DNA of 64,000 bases from CAG-390 sp964579135 (GCA_964579135.1 CAZOFD010000003.1:1-64000); one strand, 5' to 3'. Shown: positions 1-8,714, counted from the first letter of the stretch. Numbers and translations are program-made. The notes: generated from the sequence alone by a model not told the origin.

Positions 1-83
1 ATACAATTTATCGGAATGCCGATTTCTATTCTTAATATAGAATGCAAGTGGAAATGACTTGTTATTGTAAAAGTTAACATAAA

Positions 84-980
84 ATGAAAAGCACAATGAT
101 ATTTTCAAAAAGATATAAGCAATTGCTCCGTGATAATAGTGGTAATTATGTTTCCGACTTCATCGGTAATTGGGATTTTTGTACGGGCAAAAGGCTTGTT
201 TCTATTTTAAAATCATTTAATGAGCCGCTGATACTAAAAATAAGCAGATATACAAAAGAAACTGTAACTACAGATGCGTTTACATATGCACTCACACTCC
301 TAAACAAGAATTGTGAGTGTTCAATATTCGATACATATTGGCGCAGTCGAATAGAGGAACAACTTGTATATAATTGCAATGCAAATCTTTTTGATACTAT
401 AGAAATACAATACGAAATCTTATCCGCAAAAGGGAAGCGTGACTTCCAGAAAGAGTTAAACTCTTTCTTTTCAGATAACAATCTTCCTTGGCTTCTTTCG
501 AACGGTAAAATTGTTAAAATAGATGCTAAACAGTTTGAATTAGATATAAAACGAAAAACGCTGGAACAAATGAAAGAGTTGTCGGATAGCGATTCCAAAT
601 TCAGTTCAGCATTCAATGAATTGCAAAAAGCAGTTGAATTTTATAAAAAAGAAGATTATTCAGAAGCGATTACCAACGCTTGCAAGTGCTATGAAAGCGT
701 AATGAAAGTTATACTTAATGTTAATAAAGGCAGACCTAATGATATGTTAGAAAAAATCAAAGAAAAATTGGATTTGCCGCAAACCATCAATCCAAGCGGA
801 ATGAAGGACAATGTACTTATGAGTTTGCCATATATCAGAAATAATGCAACTTCGCACGGCGCAGGAATCAATCAAGTTATTATAAGTAAAGAACTTGCTA
901 ATTTGGGAATAAATCTTGCATCATCGTTGTGCACCTATTTGATCGAATCGAATTTATTGTTTTTGCTCGAATCGGAGTAA
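84..980 (+). CDS. Abi_C-domain (abortive infection family) protein
   Basis: A 298-residue protein. The last ~110 residues resemble the Abi_C domain of abortive-infection proteins: an Ala-rich helix with EAITNACKCYESVMK (about residues 192-206), then the signature RNNATSHG (252-259) and a closing hydrophobic helix. The first ~180 residues match nothing I recognise. Family members are found in phage-defence contexts, but their biochemical activity is mostly unknown, so a defence role here is inference. No strong ribosome binding site precedes the ATG, so the start is uncertain. The gene is AT-richer than the central part of the window and sits beside other accessory genes, consistent with horizontal acquisition. 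Confidence 0.6.
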   Translation: MKSTMIFSKRYKQLLRDNSGNYVSDFIGNWDFCTGKRLVSILKSFNEPLILKISRYTKETVTTDAFTYALTLLNKNCECSIFDTYWRSRIEEQLVYNCNANLFDTIEIQYEILSAKGKRDFQKELNSFFSDNNLPWLLSNGKIVKIDAKQFELDIKRKTLEQMKELSDSDSKFSSAFNELQKAVEFYKKEDYSEAITNACKCYESVMKVILNVNKGRPNDMLEKIKEKLDLPQTINPSGMKDNVLMSLPYIRNNATSHGAGINQVIISKELANLGINLASSLCTYLIESNLLFLLESE

Positions 981-1354
981 AAACAGTTAGCTCAGGATTA
1001 GTTTTCCTTTCTTGAGCCTTGGTTTATATATTAAAAGGGATAAGTTCTCAAAAACTGTTCAAAAGATTCGTGTTTGGTTATATAATATTTACATAGATAT
1101 ATTCGGATACTTAAAATGAATTTTTTGTTATTTGGAAGTACAAAGGAATATGGCGTGTGTTTTGTACTCGCTCTTTCTCTTGTATGGGGATAGCTAATAT
1201 CCGCCCGAGACAGCGGCGGGCAAGATAGTGTATGCAGATTGGCAATGTTTCGCGAAATATGTAAATTTTTAAATTCATTCTTTAAATATAAAAAGCCGAG
1301 GAAACGTGAACTCCTCGGCTTTTTATCGTAACGGGTATAGGTTGGTAATTTCTT
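981..1354. other. Intergenic region, 374 bp, no gene seen
   Basis: AT-rich stretch between the Abi_C gene and the small XRE regulator. I see no convincing open frame. It holds a GCTCA/TGAGC inverted pair just after the first gene (about 990-1018) without a clear T run, a short GCCCG/CGGGC inverted pair near 1202-1220, and the strong hairpin terminator at 1290-1324. Confidence 0.6.
1290..1324. terminator. Bidirectional Rho-independent terminator
   Basis: Perfect 13-bp stem (AAAAAGCCGAGGA at 1290-1302 with its complement at 1312-1324) and 9-nt loop; T-rich on both strands. It directly follows the XRE gene read on the minus strand. Confidence 0.85.
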
Positions 1355-1561
1355 TTATTTTTTATCGGATAACCCGATGAAATAATCGGCACTGACCTTA
1401 TAAAATTTGCACAGCGTTATCAGATCGTCGATTTTCATCTCTGCGCGACCGTCTTCGATGTGGCTGTAGCCCTGTTGCGATTTATTAATCAGCGCCCCGA
1501 CTTCTTTTTGCGTCAGGTCGCTGTCTTCACGTAGATTTCTCATTCGGATCCTGTAGTTCAT
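1355..1561 (-). CDS. Small XRE-family HTH transcriptional regulator
   Basis: A 68-residue protein that is almost entirely a helix-turn-helix XRE (Cro/C1) domain: LREDSDLTQKEVGALINKSQ gives helices 1-3, followed by the typical DDLITLCKFYKVSADYFIGL ending. There is no effector or sensor domain, so it probably binds DNA as a dimer, and its target is unknown. An AAGGAAC ribosome binding site sits upstream of the ATG. It is transcribed away from the zinc-ribbon membrane protein gene beginning at 1655, with ~90 bp between the starts, so it may control itself and that gene. A strong terminator follows immediately. Confidence 0.85.
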   Translation of the reverse strand: MNYRIRMRNLREDSDLTQKEVGALINKSQQGYSHIEDGRAEMKIDDLITLCKFYKVSADYFIGLSDKK

Positions 1562-1654
1562 TTTATTGTTCCTTGTACTTTGTGTGTAAAAAGTTTAGCA
1601 CACTCACAATGGTTTTGTCGAACTTTATCAAATCATTTTAAGGAGGAACTTTTT

Positions 1655-1975
1655 ATGAGATTTTGCCAAAAATGCGGAAGAGAACTTATGGATGACGCCG
1701 TTGTTTGCGTCGGATGCGGATGCAGCATCCCCAATGATGACGAGTGCTCGCGTGACGGAAACGACGGACTTGCAATTGCAAGCAAGATATTTTTGATTTT
1801 GGGCTGCATAGCACAGGGCGTATTGCTTCTTCCTCTCGCATGGTGTTTGCCGATCACTATCTCGATCTTCGGGAGAATGAAGCGCGGCGAACCTGTCGGC
1901 ACGGGGCTGAAGGTGTGCGCAATGCTGTTTGTCAACCTCATCGGCGGTATCCTTTTGCTTTGTCGCGCGGATTAA
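1655..1975 (+). CDS. Zinc-ribbon membrane protein
   Basis: 106 residues from the ATG at 1655, chosen because a full AGGAGG lies at 1641-1646; longer upstream frames lack this. The N-terminus is a zinc ribbon with two CxxC pairs (C4/C7 and C18/C21). Two long hydrophobic stretches follow (about 38-65 and 78-102), predicted to span the membrane. Proteins of this build are common in Firmicutes and have no established function. Divergent from the small XRE regulator. Confidence 0.75.
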   Translation: MRFCQKCGRELMDDAVVCVGCGCSIPNDDECSRDGNDGLAIASKIFLILGCIAQGVLLLPLAWCLPITISIFGRMKRGEPVGTGLKVCAMLFVNLIGGILLLCRAD

Positions 1976-2060
1976 ATTTTTAGTTGCAAAAATCGATCGG
2001 GGAAATAACAGAATTATGTTGTTCCCCTAAGTTGCCGAAATTTTGGTCGAGGAATAAACA

Positions 2061-2874
2061 ATGAAGAAAATCGTTTTACCTTTTATTGTCGTTTTGATAT
2101 TATCGCTTAGCGGTTGCTCGTTATTTCCCGGATACGTTGACAACGCCGCCGACGTAGAAACTTTAACGGGGTGGTCATTCCAAGGCAATACGGAAACGAA
2201 TGACTACAGTTTGTTTTTCGGCTTATTAAACTCTAAGGAAAAATATGTTTCCGCGGAGGTTGACGTGGATATTCGCATAGTAAACGATGCCGGTGAGGAG
2301 GTTTACCGAGCGACTGAGTCCGTATCCGAAGAAGATTTTGGCGATTACGAAAGCGAGTCTGCCGGCGAACGGTATTTGGCTAACGTGCGGATACCGGCAT
2401 CGGAAATAAAAAGCGGGAAATCAAACAACGGCACGGTTTATTTGACGGTATATAAAGACGAGGTACTTCGGTTCGACGAAGTAAATTGCACGGCGTTTTA
2501 TTGTTTGCCCGTTGCCGACGTGCAACTGTACGTGGACGAATTACCTTTTGAAATCACCGTCAACGGGTATGACGAAAGTACCGAATCGATTATAAAAATA
2601 ACCGACGTTTCGTATGTGTTTGAAAAGGGATACAGCCCTAAACTGAAAATATCTTTTGCCGGGGGAGAAAATTTACGGCAATAACTCGGTATATTCGGCG
2701 TATGATATTATCTCGTATAAACTTTATGACAGCGAGGGGTATCTCGTCGATTACGGAAACGTATTTTTAAGTTCGCTTTCTCAAGGAGATAAGTTTAAAG
2801 ACGATTCTATTGTTGTCTACGACGTAACACCCGGAGAAAATTATACGGTGCGTTTTTTCGATTCGGGACGATGA
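2061..2874 (+). pseudogene. Frameshifted secreted lipoprotein of unknown function
   Basis: The frame opening at 2061 begins with a lipoprotein signal peptide: Lys-Lys, a hydrophobic core, and lipobox LSGC, placing Cys19 as the lipid-modified residue. It runs in frame to 2684. The downstream frame (to 2874) continues the same beta-rich style (YSAYDIISYKLYDSEGYLV, then FKDDSIVVYDVTPGENYTV). The frames join at the five-G run 2661-2665: removing one G gives a single protein of about 270 residues reading ...ISFAGEKIYGNN.... This could be a real mutation or a homopolymer error. Without correction the protein loses its last ~65 residues. Expected location is the outer face of the cytoplasmic membrane; no functional family recognised. 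Confidence 0.65.
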
Positions 2875-2974
2875 TTTTGACAAACAGTCGCTTGTCAACG
2901 TATTAAAATGGTGTTACAATCAAATATCAAGATATAAACACAAACGGCTTCGGTCGGATTTTGGAGGTAATGTA

Positions 2975-3477
2975 ATGGCTACGTACGAGGAAATGAAAAA
3001 TATATCCCGAGATTTTTATAAAAAGCTCGAGGTTGAAATCAATGATGAAGATATCGCGTTTGCCGTGACGTCGTTGACTATGCCGCAGTATGCGAAAGAA
3101 AAAATGATAAATGTGATATGGGGCTAAAGGACTGCGGTGCGTTGGCAACGGTCGGAGACAGCGTTTGCGGTGCGTTTTTGATGCTGAATAAATTCAATAG
3201 CGAAAAAACGAAATCCGATATGACCAAGGAGAAAGTCGTTCTCAAAAATCGCAACCTGATTTCGATTTCAAAATCACTTTTTAAAGACTCGGGTTTGCCG
3301 TTTGCTAAAAACAATGATTTGCTTAATTCCGATGAAACATCCGCACCCGAGCCCAAATTGAATAAAAAGGGCTACGCAACCGCTTTTGAGGCAGTTGTGG
3401 GATTTCTCGCTTTGCTTGATAAAAAGTATGGCTCGAATCACGCGTACAGGATCTTTAATCGATTCTTGATGCAGTGA
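2975..3477 (+). pseudogene. RNase III-fold (Mini-III-like) protein, apparently frameshifted
   Basis: Two overlapping frames. The first (2975-3127, preceded by GGAGG) encodes 50 residues ending NVIWG; the second (3118-3477) contains ALATVGDSV and later GYATAFEAVVGFLALL. These resemble the two signature helices of the RNase III/Mini-III fold (LxxLGDAV and DAFEALIGALYL), and the first frame supplies the expected N-terminal helix. The frames join in the GGGG run 3120-3123 if one G is added, giving one protein of about 167 residues. The usual acidic metal ligands are only partly visible (Asp in VGDS, Glu in AFEA), so catalytic competence is unclear. The second frame has no ribosome binding site of its own, which favours a frameshift over two genes. 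Confidence 0.55.
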
Positions 3478-3509
3478 AAGAATAACGCGTCCGCGATAGC
3501 GGGTACGGA

Positions 3510-3543
3510 CACGGCACGGTCGTTCGATCGTGCCGTGCTTTTT
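3510..3543 (+). terminator. Rho-independent terminator
   Basis: Stem CACGGCACG (3510-3518) with its complement ending at 3537, a short loop around TTCG, then a T-rich tail. It follows the RNase III-like gene. Confidence 0.75.
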
Positions 3544-3653
3544 GTTGACGGCGAGCTTTTTATGCGACGAGGGGAGCGCGGCGCCGCAAGCGAACGGCGA
3601 CGTGCGCGAAATAACAACGTGACGACGAATCGATCGGTTGGAGCTTAAAACGC

Positions 3654-3682
3654 TTGATATTGCTTTGCAAATGTATTATAAT
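3654..3682 (+). promoter_or_regulatory. Sigma-A type promoter for the GH110 gene
   Basis: TTGATA (3654-3659), 17-bp spacer, TATAAT (3677-3682), about 32 bp upstream of the start codon, with a GGAGG ribosome binding site between. Confidence 0.75.
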
Positions 3683-3714
3683 ATAAGCAACGCTTTATAC
3701 TTGCGGAGGCTTTT

Positions 3715-5307
3715 ATGAATTACGTGGAATCGGTTTTCGGCTCTGTGGCTCATTCCTTGGAATTGACGCTGCGCCGAGCTAAAGAGAACGGCGAAAGGCA
3801 TATTTCGATGCCGAAAGGCACTTACCATATTTATGCGAGCGAGGTTGCCGCGCCCGCCGTTTGCGTGTCTAACCACGGAGACAACGGATTTAAACCCGCG
3901 GCACTGTTTATCGACGAGATGAACGATCTGACCTTTGACGGCGGCGGAAGCAAATTTATACTTCACGGATGTATGGATTTTGCGATAATTCGTAATTCGA
4001 AGAACGTAACTATCAAAAATCTCACGGTTACTTGCGCCGACACCTGCAATTTCCAAGGTCGGGTTATCGGCTGCGAAAACGGAAACGTGCGCATAAAACT
4101 GTGCGACCACCCGAATTTTACGTTTTACGGCGGAAAGTTGTTCGAATGGGTCGGCAGTTATCTTTTGCTGTTGACTCGCGCCCTCGACTACGTTACGGAT
4201 ACCAAAGAGCTGCGACGCGGCAGCGGAGACACGCCGTTCGGTTGCCCTATCAACGATATCAAAAAGAGTCTTGACGGCGACGTGCTGACCCTTTACGACG
4301 TGCCGAGCGCTCCGCCCGTCGGCGATACCGTAGTCTTTTGTATGTCCAAAAGGATAAACCAAGCCTTTCTCGGTATCGGATCCGATAATATAATTTTCGA
4401 GGATATTACGGTAAACACCTGCTGGGGTATGGCGTTTATAATGCAAAAGTGTCGCGACGTTACGGTGCGTCGTTGCCGAGTCGTTCCCGAAGACGGAAGA
4501 TTTTGGTCCGCCGGGCAGGACGCAACGCACTTCGTCAATTGCCGCGGCACCGTTACGGTTAGGAATTGCGAGTTCTTCAATCAACTTGACGACGCTGTCA
4601 ACATCCACGGTATATACACGGTGCTTGAGAAGGTGCGCGGCAACGAGATACTGGTAAAATACTCGCATAACCAAACTCGAGGCATAGATATATACGGTGT
4701 GGGCGACAAGATCCGAATATTGGAGCGCGAAAGCCAACGCCCCGTGGCTTCCGCAACGGTCGCGGCGGTCGACGTTATAAGCCAAAAATATACCGCGCTC
4801 AAGCTTACCGATCTTGTGAGCGACGTAGACCTCGTCGAAGAAGAAATGATAGTCGAAAATATCTCCGACGACGCGGGGGCGATAATTTCGGGCAACAGAT
4901 TCGGCAACAATCGTGCCCGCGGTATGCTTATCGCCGCAAGAGGCAGGGTGGAGATAACGGGCAACGTTTTCCACAGCGGAGGCGCCGCGATACAGTTCGA
5001 ATCCGATCCGATGTTTTGGCTTGAAAGCGGCGGCGTGACCGACGTGGTGATACGCGACAACCTGTTTGACGATTGTCGCCACGGCACGTGGGGCAGAGCC
5101 GTTATAGACATAGGCAAGCGAAGAAAAACTCTCGACGATTTTTACTATCACGAAAAAATAGAGATATCGTCGAACAAATTTACGCAGACAAACGTCCCCT
5201 GCCTTGCGGCGGACAACGTGCGGGAACTCGTTTTTGAGGATAACGCATATTCCTGCGGGGTGCCTTTTGTGGCTGAGCACTGCTTTATAAACGGCAAAAA
5301 ATACTGA
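3715..5307 (+). CDS. GH110-type alpha-1,3-galactosidase (parallel beta-helix)
   Basis: 530 residues, full length, preceded by promoter and GGAGG. Repeated short beta-strand turns (for example NVTIKNLTVT and DVTVRRCRVV) indicate a right-handed parallel beta-helix. The motifs GQDATHF and QLDDAVNIHG match GH110 exo-alpha-1,3-galactosidases (the family that removes terminal alpha-1,3-galactose, including blood-group B). The key acids would be D269, D292 and D293; their spacing of 23/24 residues equals that I recall for the catalytic Asp set of characterised GH110 enzymes. Many GH110 enzymes are secreted, but no signal peptide is visible here, so this one probably works in the cytoplasm on imported oligosaccharide. 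Single-gene unit with its own terminator. Exact linkage specificity is inferred. Confidence 0.75.
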   Translation: MNYVESVFGSVAHSLELTLRRAKENGERHISMPKGTYHIYASEVAAPAVCVSNHGDNGFKPAALFIDEMNDLTFDGGGSKFILHGCMDFAIIRNSKNVTIKNLTVTCADTCNFQGRVIGCENGNVRIKLCDHPNFTFYGGKLFEWVGSYLLLLTRALDYVTDTKELRRGSGDTPFGCPINDIKKSLDGDVLTLYDVPSAPPVGDTVVFCMSKRINQAFLGIGSDNIIFEDITVNTCWGMAFIMQKCRDVTVRRCRVVPEDGRFWSAGQDATHFVNCRGTVTVRNCEFFNQLDDAVNIHGIYTVLEKVRGNEILVKYSHNQTRGIDIYGVGDKIRILERESQRPVASATVAAVDVISQKYTALKLTDLVSDVDLVEEEMIVENISDDAGAIISGNRFGNNRARGMLIAARGRVEITGNVFHSGGAAIQFESDPMFWLESGGVTDVVIRDNLFDDCRHGTWGRAVIDIGKRRKTLDDFYYHEKIEISSNKFTQTNVPCLAADNVRELVFEDNAYSCGVPFVAEHCFINGKKY

Positions 5308-5345
5308 AAATACGCGCCGCACGAATCTCGTGCGGCGCGTATTTT
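5307..5345. terminator. Bidirectional terminator between convergent genes
   Basis: Perfect 18-bp stem (5307-5324 with 5328-5345, core TACGCGCCGCACGA) and a 3-nt loop, flanked by A run and T run, so it can serve the GH110 gene and the convergent gene at 5365-5730. Confidence 0.85.
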
Positions 5346-5364
5346 GCGTGTGGCGGATATTTGG

Positions 5365-5730
5365 TCAATCGTTTATTATGCTGTCGCTGACGGCGATGAT
5401 CTGCTCGGCATACTTTTTCTTTCCAGCGGAAAGGATGTTCTTGAAGATCGGATAGTTTATAAGCGCCATAACGAGCCCTACCGAGCCGATAACGACGCCG
5501 GGTATCATGGTTTCGGCGATCCCGAGAGTTGCGCCGATATCCGTCATAATAAGGCTCATTCCGCTGCCCATAACGACAGCGCCTATCGTGCCGAATACGT
5601 ATGCGAAAATCTTGGCGGGGCGCTTGGCTTTTTTGTCGAGCGCTTTAAGCGTGTCGAGTTCGGTGTGCGCTTTTTCCGTGTACTGAGTGCGTATCTTTGT
5701 GACCAAATAGTCGCGATCGTTTTTGTTCAT
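5365..5730 (-). CDS. Small two-helix membrane protein, unknown function
   Basis: 121 residues: a charged N-terminal ~38 residues (DYLVTKIRTQYTEK...), two hydrophobic segments (about 40-62 and 72-95), and a charged tail KKKYAEQIIAVSDSIIND. Similar proteins are widespread in Clostridia and are often labelled dihydropteridine reductase in databases, but nothing in this sequence supports an enzyme. GGAAAGAGGT upstream of the ATG is a plausible ribosome binding site. It converges on the GH110 gene and shares its terminator. Confidence 0.7.
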   Translation of the reverse strand: MNKNDRDYLVTKIRTQYTEKAHTELDTLKALDKKAKRPAKIFAYVFGTIGAVVMGSGMSLIMTDIGATLGIAETMIPGVVIGSVGLVMALINYPIFKNILSAGKKKYAEQIIAVSDSIIND

Positions 5731-5991
5731 AATTTACCTCTTTCCTAATAACGTGTTTTTCTTTATGCCGTAATTATACTTCCATAATATTTGTTTTTCT
5801 TTGCATTAACGTTTAAGTTTTGTTAAATTCGGGTATTTTTTCGAAAGGCGGGCATAAAGTAAGATCATATTCGAGACGCGCGAGGTTTTGAACGACGTAG
5901 GCGCAAGAATCGGGTGATACGTTGCCAATCGGGCATCTCCGAGTTTGAGGCAGTTCGCGTGCGGTTTTCAAGATAAAACGCTTATTGGCGG
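5731..5991. other. Intergenic region, 261 bp
   Basis: Contains the start region of the small membrane protein gene (a TATAAT-like -10 on the minus strand near 5775, without a good -35). I see no supported gene; short frames here do not resemble proteins. Confidence 0.4.
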
Positions 5992-6834
5992 TTATTCGAC
6001 GGGATAAAGCGCCTCCGTGCTTTTTGTCGCAAACCCGCGCCACCCACGCTCGAAGAGCTGCTTTATTCGGGGCGTTCCGCCGGTCTGCCATTGCTTTCCG
6101 AGGTATATCATTCCGCACATACAAGCATATTTGTCGTAGAATCGCCCAACGTCGGCGTCCTCTATATATTGCTTTTGCTTATTCGAATCTTTTTCACGCA
6201 GAGCGGACAGCATTTTGTTTGCCGCGCGCTCGTATACGTCGTTCAGTTTTTCTTCATTATACGGTACCGTGCCGATCTCGCGGCACTCGTATGAGACAAG
6301 ATGCGCAAAACCCTCGTTAAACGCGATCGCGTCGAGCTTGTCGGTATACGCGCCTTGGTTTTGCACCGTTTCGATATCGGGATATCGCTTGCCGAGCATT
6401 ATATGAAAAAGTTCGTGCGTTAAAAGATTTTGCGCTGCTTCGCAGAGAGATATCGCGCCGACGTATTGTGCAAAACGCACAAGATCGAAGACCATATGAT
6501 ATTTTTCGTTTTTGTCCCGTACGACAAAAGCGTCGTACGGCTCTCGGCAACCGACGACAAGATGAAGGGTTGCCTCGTCAATAAAATCGTGCCACGAAGT
6601 ATCGAACAGTGCGTCCCAAATTTCGACGTTGCAGGGGACGAACGTCTTTGCGTGGTCTTCGATTTCGTTTTTTATCCTTAAGACGATTCTGTGCAAGTTT
6701 TCGTCATCCGACGGATAGCGAAAAATATTTTTTTCGCCCATATCCGTTTGGCGTACGTAGATATACGAGCGCGAAAAGCGGTCGAGGCTTTCACGGTTTA
6801 AATAAGCGTCGGCTGTTTCTGTGTTTATTTTCAT
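5992..6834 (-). CDS. Putative zinc metallopeptidase (HExxH)
   Basis: 280 residues with a clear zinc-protease signature HELFH in AQNLLTHELFHIMLG (near residue 140), where the two His bind zinc and Glu is the general base. A further acidic ligand may lie in FNEGFAHLVSYE about 38 residues later, as in gluzincin-type enzymes. There is no signal peptide or membrane segment, so it is probably cytoplasmic. I cannot assign a named family or substrate. Transcribed alone between the small membrane protein and the acyl-CoA synthetase operon. Confidence 0.65.
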   Translation of the reverse strand: MKINTETADAYLNRESLDRFSRSYIYVRQTDMGEKNIFRYPSDDENLHRIVLRIKNEIEDHAKTFVPCNVEIWDALFDTSWHDFIDEATLHLVVGCREPYDAFVVRDKNEKYHMVFDLVRFAQYVGAISLCEAAQNLLTHELFHIMLGKRYPDIETVQNQGAYTDKLDAIAFNEGFAHLVSYECREIGTVPYNEEKLNDVYERAANKMLSALREKDSNKQKQYIEDADVGRFYDKYACMCGMIYLGKQWQTGGTPRIKQLFERGWRGFATKSTEALYPVE

Positions 6835-6911
6835 GGTTTTATCGTTTTCCGTACGTATTCGAGGTGTTCGTTCGTTCGCTTGCGGCGCGGTATGGCGAAA
6901 AAAGAGACAAA

Positions 6912-6952
6912 AAATCTTGTACGGAGAGGAACGCGCCGTCCGTACAAGATTT
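6912..6952 (-). terminator. Terminator of the vor / acyl-CoA synthetase operon
   Basis: 13-bp stem AAATCTTGTACGG (6912-6924) pairing with 6940-6952; read on the minus strand it is followed by a run of T. It lies immediately after the stop of the acyl-CoA synthetase gene. Confidence 0.85.
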
Positions 6953-6957
6953 GCGGA

Positions 6958-8667
6958 TCAATTGTTTTTTTGCATAAGGTATGCGTATTTTATCTCGTCG
7001 TTTTTGCGGATTTCCGTGCGACGGATCTTGCCGCTGAAAGTTTTTGGCAGTGCGTCGACGAATTCGATTATTCGAGGATACTTGTACGGCGCGGTGTTGA
7101 CTTTAACGTAGCGTTGCAGTTCTTTTACCAATTCATCCGAGCCGACGTAGCCGTTTTTCAGTACGACGGTAGCCTTTACCAAAAAGCCGCGCACGGCTTC
7201 GGGAACTGCGGTGACCGCGACTTCGAGCACCGCGGGATGCTCGAGCATAACGGACTCGATCTCAAACGGGCCTATGCGGTAACCGCTGGATTTGATTATA
7301 TCGTCGTTGCGTCCGACGTAGCGGAACATCCCGCGCTCGTCGCGGTATGCGGTGTCGCCCGTGTGATAAAATCCGCCGCGGTAGGCGTTTGCCGTTTCCT
7401 CTTCGTTAAAGTTGTACGAGGTCATAAGTCCGCACGGGTGCGTACCGTCGACGGGCATTTTTATGCATATCTCGCCCGTGGCGCCTATCGGGGTGTCGTT
7501 GCCGTCCTCATCTATTATATGAACGTCAAATCCCGGCGCGGAGAGCCCCATAGATCCGGGCGTCGGCTCGGTCCACGGCGCTATCGACGCGACGATAACC
7601 GGCGTTTCGCTTTGCCCGAAGCCTTCGTAGATCTTGTGCCCCGTGCGCGTAAGCCATTCGTTATATATCTCGGGGCCGAGAGCCTCGCCCGCCGTGCAGC
7701 AGTGCGTTACGGAGGAGAGGTCGTACTTTTCGACCTCGTGTTGGAGTATCATACGATACATAGTCGGCGGAACGCAAAACGTGGTAACTTTGTATTTTTC
7801 TATTACCGAGAGGATCTCCTCGGCGTTGAATCTGTCGAAATCAAATACCATTATCGCGCTTTCCGCGAGCCAAACGCCGTACAGTTTGCCCCAAAAGGCT
7901 TTCATCCACCCGGTGTCGGAAACCGTGAAATGCAGCCCGCCGTCGATACAACGATGCCAAAACACGCCCGTCATAATATGACCGAGCGGGTAGCGGAAGT
8001 TGTGGGTAATGATCTTCGGATAGCCCGTCGTGCCGGAAGAAAAGCACATCATCATAAGGTCGTCGGCTTGCGTTTTTTCGGTGAGAGATCGGTCCCATTC
8101 GGCGGGAGTTTTAGCAAATTCCGCGTCAAAATCGCGCCACCCCTCGGGTGCCGAGCCGCCTATTACGAATTTATGCTCGAGAGTTTCGTATTTCCCCTCG
8201 CCGCCGTCGAAGTGCTCGGTGCACCCGTCGTCGCCGGTTAGGATAACGCATTTGACCTTTGCCGCGTTGCAACGATAAACGTAGTCCTTTGCGGTAAGCA
8301 TCGCGGTAGCGTGGACCTCCACGGCGCCGATCTTGTGCAAGCCCAAAATTAGGTACCAAAAACTGTAATGCCGCTTGAGTACGAGCAGAACTCGGTCGCC
8401 TTTGCGAATCCCGAGACGATAAAAAAAGTTTGCCGCCCGATCTGATTCTCTCGCCATATCGGCAAAAGTAAAGATCTTTTCGTTCTTGAGATCTTTGGAT
8501 ACCCAAACGAGAGCGCGTTTGTCGGGTTTTTCTTTGCTGAGTACGTCTATAACGTCGTAAGCAAAATTAAAGTCGTCGGGGCACGATATGTGAAAGTTGC
8601 GTTGAGCGTCCGCAAGGGAAGAAAAACTCTCCCGACTTCTGCCGATATATTTTTCGTATATAGCCAT
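6958..8667 (-). CDS. AMP-forming acyl-CoA synthetase (acetyl/medium-chain type)
   Basis: 569-residue ANL-superfamily enzyme that would activate a carboxylic acid with ATP and CoA through an acyl-adenylate. Visible motifs in order: the P-loop CFSSGTTGYPK, YEGFGQSET, FYHTGD, and the C-terminal catalytic lysine in KTFSGKIRR. Overall layout resembles acetyl-CoA synthetase and mammalian medium-chain ACSM enzymes more than FadD. It is the last gene of the vor operon, 54 bp after the XRE-cupin regulator and followed by a terminator. That position suggests branched- or short-chain acids linked to the oxidoreductase products, possibly run in the acid- and ATP-forming direction; substrate and direction are inferred. 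Confidence 0.85.
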   Translation of the reverse strand: MAIYEKYIGRSRESFSSLADAQRNFHISCPDDFNFAYDVIDVLSKEKPDKRALVWVSKDLKNEKIFTFADMARESDRAANFFYRLGIRKGDRVLLVLKRHYSFWYLILGLHKIGAVEVHATAMLTAKDYVYRCNAAKVKCVILTGDDGCTEHFDGGEGKYETLEHKFVIGGSAPEGWRDFDAEFAKTPAEWDRSLTEKTQADDLMMMCFSSGTTGYPKIITHNFRYPLGHIMTGVFWHRCIDGGLHFTVSDTGWMKAFWGKLYGVWLAESAIMVFDFDRFNAEEILSVIEKYKVTTFCVPPTMYRMILQHEVEKYDLSSVTHCCTAGEALGPEIYNEWLTRTGHKIYEGFGQSETPVIVASIAPWTEPTPGSMGLSAPGFDVHIIDEDGNDTPIGATGEICIKMPVDGTHPCGLMTSYNFNEEETANAYRGGFYHTGDTAYRDERGMFRYVGRNDDIIKSSGYRIGPFEIESVMLEHPAVLEVAVTAVPEAVRGFLVKATVVLKNGYVGSDELVKELQRYVKVNTAPYKYPRIIEFVDALPKTFSGKIRRTEIRKNDEIKYAYLMQKNN

Positions 8668-8686
8668 AAACTAACCCATTCTTGTT

Positions 8687-8714
8687 CGCGCCGCGCAAAT
8701 ATTTGCGCGGCGCG
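8687..8714. repeat. Perfect 28-bp palindrome between two operon genes
   Basis: Arms CGCGCCGCGCAAAT (8687-8700) and the exact complement (8701-8714) with no loop bases. There is no T run in either direction, so it is unlikely to be a simple terminator. It could be an mRNA processing or stability hairpin tuning the synthetase gene relative to the upstream genes, or a protein-binding site. Confidence 0.7.

Noticed and set aside
1..57. Open reading to a TGA at 55-57, possibly the tail of an upstream gene
   Set aside because: Only 18 codons; cannot be told from chance without the preceding sequence.
3676..5322. 548-residue frame on the minus strand opposite the GH110 gene
   Set aside because: Antisense shadow; the plus strand has promoter, ribosome site and family motifs.
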